DNA from: Prochloraceae cyanobacterium PL24a_bin.78
GTDB lineage: Bacteria; Cyanobacteriota; Cyanobacteriia; Cyanobacteriales; JANQIW01
NCBI GenBank assembly: GCA_028281945.1
Contig: JANQIW010000003.1
Span: forward strand, 1-48,089
DNA length: 48,089 bases
Direction: 5' to 3'
Part shown: positions 44,058-48,089 of the stretch, piece after piece
Numbering within the stretch: position 1 is the stretch's first letter
Layout of the letters: each line of letters starts with the position of its first letter
Position numbers and translations under genes: made by a program
The notes under the pieces: model-generated
Database searches by the model: none
What the model saw: only the letters and a program-made list of their open reading frames with translations
Told to the model about the DNA's origin: nothing

Positions 44058-46259
44058 TCAATAATCTCCCAACTCTCCATTCCATGGTAGAAACATTTGC
44101 CTTTCTATTTTTTCCCAAACACTGCGGGATACTCTCACTGCTTCCTGCTTGTAATCTATAATTAATTTATTGGCATACAAATATTTTTCTGCTGCTTTTA
44201 ATTTTTCCTTAGATAAATTAAGCATTTCTGGGGGAAGATGAAAAGATATATTCAAGATTTGGATAACTTTTTTAGCAAGTTCTGTATCATTAATATCTGT
44301 ATTTTTTTCTTGTAAACTAGTTAATTTAGTAATTAATTCTTCATAATTGATATTTTTATAAATTTGGTTTTCTTGTAACCATAGATTATGATTTATCATT
44401 ATTTCAAAAACATTAATGAAGTCTTTAGAAAAAGATAAGTCAATAAAGTTGGTTTTGGCGATGGGGTTAGCGATAGCGTAGACATAGCAGTAGGATATAG
44501 CGTAGGTATAAGCGTTAGCATCAGGGTAGCCGTTGGCAATAGCGTAAGTATAGGCGTTGGTGTTGATAGAGGCAACGGTGTTGGCGATGACGTTGTATTT
44601 AGCTTTATCGATGGAAATGTCGATGGCGATGGCGATAGCATTGGCGATGGCGTTGGCATTGGCAAATACAATTGCGCGTTTTCCAACAGCTTTAATCTCT
44701 CTATCAGAAGTATCCACCATCTCCTCAACCCAACTCAATAAATTTTTTAGCTTATCAGTAGAAATAAATTTAGAATAAGCAATTTTTTGCATTTCCATCA
44801 ATAATTTATCGGCACTATCTTTTAACCCAGCTACCAATAAAAATACTTCTTTCCAACGAGTATCTTCTAAATAATTAGCAACTAAATTCTTGATTTGATC
44901 GTCATTTTGACTAATATAATGAGCGGTTAGATATTCTTGGATAGTAAGGTGAGAAAAAGAATAAATACTATCAGCCCTTTCAATCAAAATACCCTGTTGA
45001 ATAGCGATGGCATCCAATACATATTTCCCATCCAAATACTTAGGATTATCGACACTATCAGCTAGAAAACTTTGAATACTATTAACGATATCTTCCTCCT
45101 TAAAAAATAAACGATTATCCACAAATTTTTGGTAAGCAAAATCAGCTAACATTGCCCTTTCTAAATAACTATTTAAACCATCATAAACTCTCTGATTATG
45201 AACTCTTTTTTCAGCAGCCCATTTCTCAATCAAAATCCAAAAAGCCTTTTCATAAAGAGGACTAAGTTTATCAGGAAAATCTTGGGTTTCATTGTAAACA
45301 AGACAAATCATCGTTAATAACAAAGGAGTTTGTGCTAATTCTTTAGCCGCCTTGTGAGTATCATTATTTAATGTTTCCCAACATTTATCAGCTACTTTTA
45401 ACTTTTTATCTTCTTCAGAAGCAAACCAATTGCTAATAAAATACTGAATTTGTTCAGCATTAAAATCAGCTAATTCTACATCTACAAATTGATTAAAACT
45501 ACTATTATATGCAGCAGTGCGACAGGAAACAATAAAACGATTTTGATTTTCTTTGCCACTATAACTAGCTACTAATTTTTCAATAGCATTAATAACATTA
45601 TTTCGATTATCTTGAGGCACTTCATCCAGCCCATCTAATAATACTAAAAGCTTCCCTTCTGATAACAATTGCTTAGTAACTTCTTGGGTAGCTTGAAAAC
45701 CAAACTCATTAAAATTATTAGTGATTACCGAGATTAAATCTACAGGATTATCGATTAAATACTTTAACTCTAAAAATACAGGAATAAGTGCATATTCAAA
45801 CTCACCCTTTTCCCCTTTAAAAGCTTCAAAACCCAACCGCCTTAAAAAAGTAGATTTACCACTACCAGGGCTTCCAAGTATCATTAAATAAGGATATTGA
45901 TTAGCAACAGAAATACCATTTTCTTCCCTACATTCTGACATTTGTAAACGCCTTAAACCTTTTTTTCCAAAATCTTCTTCTATTCTTTGGATATTACTAA
46001 AACGATGAAGGTTTGATTTATCTAAAAACTTGACTGGAGTATAAATAGATTCCAAAGGAATTCCTTGATTCATACCCAAAACTTTAACCTTACCATATTG
46101 ATTGTTATACCTATCAAAATACTCATTAAGAATAGCAATATATTCCATTTTATCCTTAACCCATTGCACAGAATTTTTCAAACTAGAAAATCCATTAGGG
46201 TTAAATACAAGATCGATTAACTTCGATCCAATGATGGGATTCAGTGTTAATTGAAGCAT
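44058..46259 (-). CDS. NACHT-family NTPase, probable defence protein
   Basis: The product is 733 residues from the ATG at 46259. A TTG-started frame reaches 46274. It is a STAND NTPase with Walker A GSPGSGKST at about 129-137, Walker B LLVLLDGLDEVP at about 204-215, SCRTAAYNSSF (sensor) near 266 and the helical NACHT-associated region with LAQTPLLLTMICLVYNE and SFSHLTIQEYLTAHYI. The first ~110 residues (LDLVFNPNGFSSLKNSVQWV and GIPLESIYTPVKFLD) are the usual short lead-in of cyanobacterial NACHT proteins. Residues about 522-606 are an odd Ala/Ile/Asn/Tyr dipeptide repeat, followed by a helical C-terminal domain. Bacterial NACHT proteins are known to sense phage and trigger immunity. That role is inferred here. 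Confidence 0.88.
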   Translation of the reverse strand: MLQLTLNPIIGSKLIDLVFNPNGFSSLKNSVQWVKDKMEYIAILNEYFDRYNNQYGKVKVLGMNQGIPLESIYTPVKFLDKSNLHRFSNIQRIEEDFGKKGLRRLQMSECREENGISVANQYPYLMILGSPGSGKSTFLRRLGFEAFKGEKGEFEYALIPVFLELKYLIDNPVDLISVITNNFNEFGFQATQEVTKQLLSEGKLLVLLDGLDEVPQDNRNNVINAIEKLVASYSGKENQNRFIVSCRTAAYNSSFNQFVDVELADFNAEQIQYFISNWFASEEDKKLKVADKCWETLNNDTHKAAKELAQTPLLLTMICLVYNETQDFPDKLSPLYEKAFWILIEKWAAEKRVHNQRVYDGLNSYLERAMLADFAYQKFVDNRLFFKEEDIVNSIQSFLADSVDNPKYLDGKYVLDAIAIQQGILIERADSIYSFSHLTIQEYLTAHYISQNDDQIKNLVANYLEDTRWKEVFLLVAGLKDSADKLLMEMQKIAYSKFISTDKLKNLLSWVEEMVDTSDREIKAVGKRAIVFANANAIANAIAIAIDISIDKAKYNVIANTVASINTNAYTYAIANGYPDANAYTYAISYCYVYAIANPIAKTNFIDLSFSKDFINVFEIMINHNLWLQENQIYKNINYEELITKLTSLQEKNTDINDTELAKKVIQILNISFHLPPEMLNLSKEKLKAAEKYLYANKLIIDYKQEAVRVSRSVWEKIERQMFLPWNGELGDY
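44445..44685 (-). repeat. Hexamer-periodic repeat inside the NACHT gene
   Basis: On the + strand this reads as units of GGCGAT, GGCGTT, GGCATT and AGCGTA spaced six bases apart. On the coding strand these give alternating residues such as ANAIANAIAIAIDISID and NAYTYAIANGYPDANAY. The frame stays open because the unit is a multiple of three. Confidence 0.85.
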
Positions 46260-46395
46260 TTTATTTAATACCAAATATTTAGATTAAACTTATTAATTTC
46301 TACAAATATATCCTCGTCAAAATTGAGAATTCAAAATCCTTAAAATCCCAAAAGAATAGTGAATTCCCAACCTTGATTACCAATAAAAATACCAA

Positions 46396-47682
46396 CTATA
46401 AAACATTTCTATTTAGATATTTCTGTAAAACATCAGGAACTTTTATGCTGCTATTTTCTTGCTGATAATTCTCTAAAATTGCACACATAGTACGACCCAC
46501 AGCTAAACCGGAACCATTAAGAGTATGAACATAACGAGTACCCTTGATTCCTTTCTCTTTAAAGCGAATATCAGCACGTCTAGCCTGAAAATCTCTACAG
46601 TTTGAACAACTAGAAATCTCTCGATATTTCCCAGAAGAAGGCAACCAAACTTCTAAATCGTAACACTTTGCAGCAGAAAAACCAATATCTCCCGTACACA
46701 ATTCCAACACTCGATAAGGTAATTTTAAAGCTTGTAAAATCGCCTCAGCATCCCTTACCAAAGATTCATGTTCATCTTCAGAAGTATCAGGATGAACTAA
46801 CTTTACTAACTCAACTTTATTAAACTGATGCAAACGAATTAAACCCCTTACATCCTTCCCATAACTACCAGCTTCTCGACGAAAACATGGAGTATAAGCA
46901 CAATGTTTTATGGGCAATAAATCCTCCTCTAAAATCTCTTCTCGATATAAATTTGTAACCGGTACTTCTGCTGTAGGAGTCAACCACAAATCATCACCAT
47001 CGCATTTAAAACTCTCCTCCGCAAACTTCGGTAATTGCCCGGTGCCAGTCAAAGTTTTAGTATTAATTAAAACAGGAGGCATTACCTCAAGATAACCAGC
47101 ATTTATTTGACAATCCAACATAAAATTAATCAACGCCCTTTCCAAAGCTGCGCCTGCGCCAACTAAATTTATAAAGCGACTTTGGGCCACTTTTACTCCT
47201 CTTTGAGAGTCAATAATTCCTAATTTCTCCCCAATTTCCCAGTGAGGCAAAATACGATCGTTATTTTTCGGTAAATACTCATCCCCCCAACGACGCACTT
47301 CTACATTTTCCTCCTCACTTTTACCAATAGGAGTAGAATCAGCGGGTAAATTGGGAAATTGAAGCAAAATCGACTCAATTTGTGCCTTAAGCTCTTTTTC
47401 TTGAGGATCTATTCCTGCTAACTTCGCCTTAACCTCATTTCCTTCCTCCTTCAAAGCCTTAATCTCATCACCTTGAGGATTGCTACCGCCCTTAATTTTT
47501 TGCCCAATCAATTTGCCAATTTCGTTGCTACGGGTTTGTAATTGTGTGCGAGTGGATTCCAAATCCCGCTGCTGCTTGTCTAAGGTTAAAACCTCTTCTA
47601 GGTTGTATTCATCAGCCTTGCGACGGTTAAGTAACTCTTGAATCGCCTCTGGATTCTCCCGAATTTGCTTTAAATCTAACAC
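46396..47682 (-). CDS. serS: Seryl-tRNA synthetase
   Basis: This is a 428-residue class II synthetase. An N-terminal helical hairpin (about 1-110) binds tRNA-Ser. Motif 2 is in [20 protein letters not shown], preceded by [17 protein letters not shown] for serine and ATP recognition. Motif 3 is in [18 protein letters not shown]. Start is GTG at 47682 (reading [13 protein letters not shown] next, the standard family beginning). Essential for charging tRNA-Ser and tRNA-Sec-like substrates. Single gene, with a 406-bp upstream region. Confidence 0.96.
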   Translation of the reverse strand: MLDLKQIRENPEAIQELLNRRKADEYNLEEVLTLDKQQRDLESTRTQLQTRSNEIGKLIGQKIKGGSNPQGDEIKALKEEGNEVKAKLAGIDPQEKELKAQIESILLQFPNLPADSTPIGKSEEENVEVRRWGDEYLPKNNDRILPHWEIGEKLGIIDSQRGVKVAQSRFINLVGAGAALERALINFMLDCQINAGYLEVMPPVLINTKTLTGTGQLPKFAEESFKCDGDDLWLTPTAEVPVTNLYREEILEEDLLPIKHCAYTPCFRREAGSYGKDVRGLIRLHQFNKVELVKLVHPDTSEDEHESLVRDAEAILQALKLPYRVLELCTGDIGFSAAKCYDLEVWLPSSGKYREISSCSNCRDFQARRADIRFKEKGIKGTRYVHTLNGSGLAVGRTMCAILENYQQENSSIKVPDVLQKYLNRNVL

Positions 47683-48089
47683 TTGTTGATTGACTCCTTT
47701 TGTATATTTCTCAATCTATCCTGCCAAAGATGTTGCTTTATCGCAATGGAAAATTGATAATTAACAATTGATTTTTAAGAAGTTTTTATTTTTACAAGTT
47801 TTTTAGTGTATTTTTTGTGTATATTTATATTAGTAACGAGACAAATAGTTTCTTATTATTAAATTATTAGAAAATAAAGACTATATATAAGACTTCTTGA
47901 AAAATTTACTAAAAATTTTTAATCATATTTTGTATCAATTGTATCAACAATCTTTTGTTATATATAATAGAATATATATTCATTAAATAAAGTTTTTCTA
48001 AAAATAGAATTAATATTATTGTAATTGTTTAATGCCTATTAGTTTTCTAGTATGCTTTTAAAAGCTAATTATAAATTCTATTTTTAGAA
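47683..48089. other. serS upstream region, AT-rich
   Basis: Very AT-rich, with TATATATA-type runs. No ORF is seen. It holds the inverted repeat listed separately at 47996-48089. No T-box or other leader is recognisable. Confidence 0.5.
47996..48089. repeat. 16-bp perfect inverted repeat at window edge
   Basis: TTCTAAAAATAGAATT at 47996-48011 is the exact reverse complement of 48074-48089, the last 16 bases of the window. The 62-bp loop includes a 12-bp palindrome GCTTTTAAAAGC (48054-48065). The right arm may run on beyond the window. It could be the end of a miniature element or a regulatory cruciform. Confidence 0.7.

Noticed and set aside
44557..44778. Plus-strand ORF opposite the NACHT gene (Met/Ala/Leu repeats)
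   Set aside because: Shadow of the hexamer repeat on the other strand of a clear gene.

Overview
The window comes from the chromosome of an AT-rich cyanobacterium. The evidence is psbZ, a Ser/Thr kinase fused to a GUN4 tetrapyrrole-binding domain, a Ccs1-type cytochrome c assembly protein, a DesC-type acyl-lipid desaturase, HIP1 octamers (GCGATCGC, for example at 1518, 31943 and 36670) and many intergenic short tandem repeats of the cyanobacterial heptamer type. A unicellular Geminocystis/Cyanobacterium-like genome would fit, but that is a guess from composition and content. No rRNA, CRISPR array, replication origin, complete IS or complete prophage is visible.

Left part (1-26.1 kb), mostly housekeeping. 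A dead TnpB fragment is followed by a minus-strand group fni-sppA-EamA transporter, a GUN4 kinase, and a tight minus-strand group ABC1 kinase-PP2C phosphatase-pyrR. Next come a DUF433/PIN toxin-antitoxin pair with a perfect palindrome upstream, a DUF2281 gene, a DHH-CBS-CCA nucleotidyltransferase fusion, psbZ, a second dead TnpB fragment, a DsrE-family gene, ribH, tRNA-Gly(GCC), a zinc-ribbon membrane protein, a ProA paralogue that has lost its catalytic cysteine, desC, a PLP lyase, OsmC, penicillin-binding protein 2 and ccs1.

Middle part (26.1-42.4 kb), accessory and gene-sparse. Two tandem small acidic paralogues precede about 2.2 kb of degenerate tandem repeats with a MITE-like insertion. 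These lead into a 774-residue fibre-like beta protein resembling phage tail-tip or receptor-binding proteins. Then come a FlaR-like P-loop kinase, a pentapeptide-repeat protein, a vWA protein, a TPR fragment, a coiled-coil protein, a calcineurin-like phosphoesterase, a second large Asn/Ser-rich protein (756 aa) and a 55-residue gene closed by a strong hairpin. No capsid, terminase, sheath or integrase genes accompany the fibre-like protein. If there is an undescribed system in the window, this block is the best candidate, but its function cannot be read from sequence alone.

Right part (42.4-48.1 kb). Small membrane proteins, a dual-CDGSH iron-sulfur protein, a NACHT NTPase of probable defence type with a hypervariable dipeptide-repeat segment, and serS.

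Across the window, G-rich minisatellites recur just after stop codons, mostly with the G-rich strand being the coding strand. Several fit the canonical G-quadruplex pattern. Short dispersed repeats and composite repeat cassettes link these loci.
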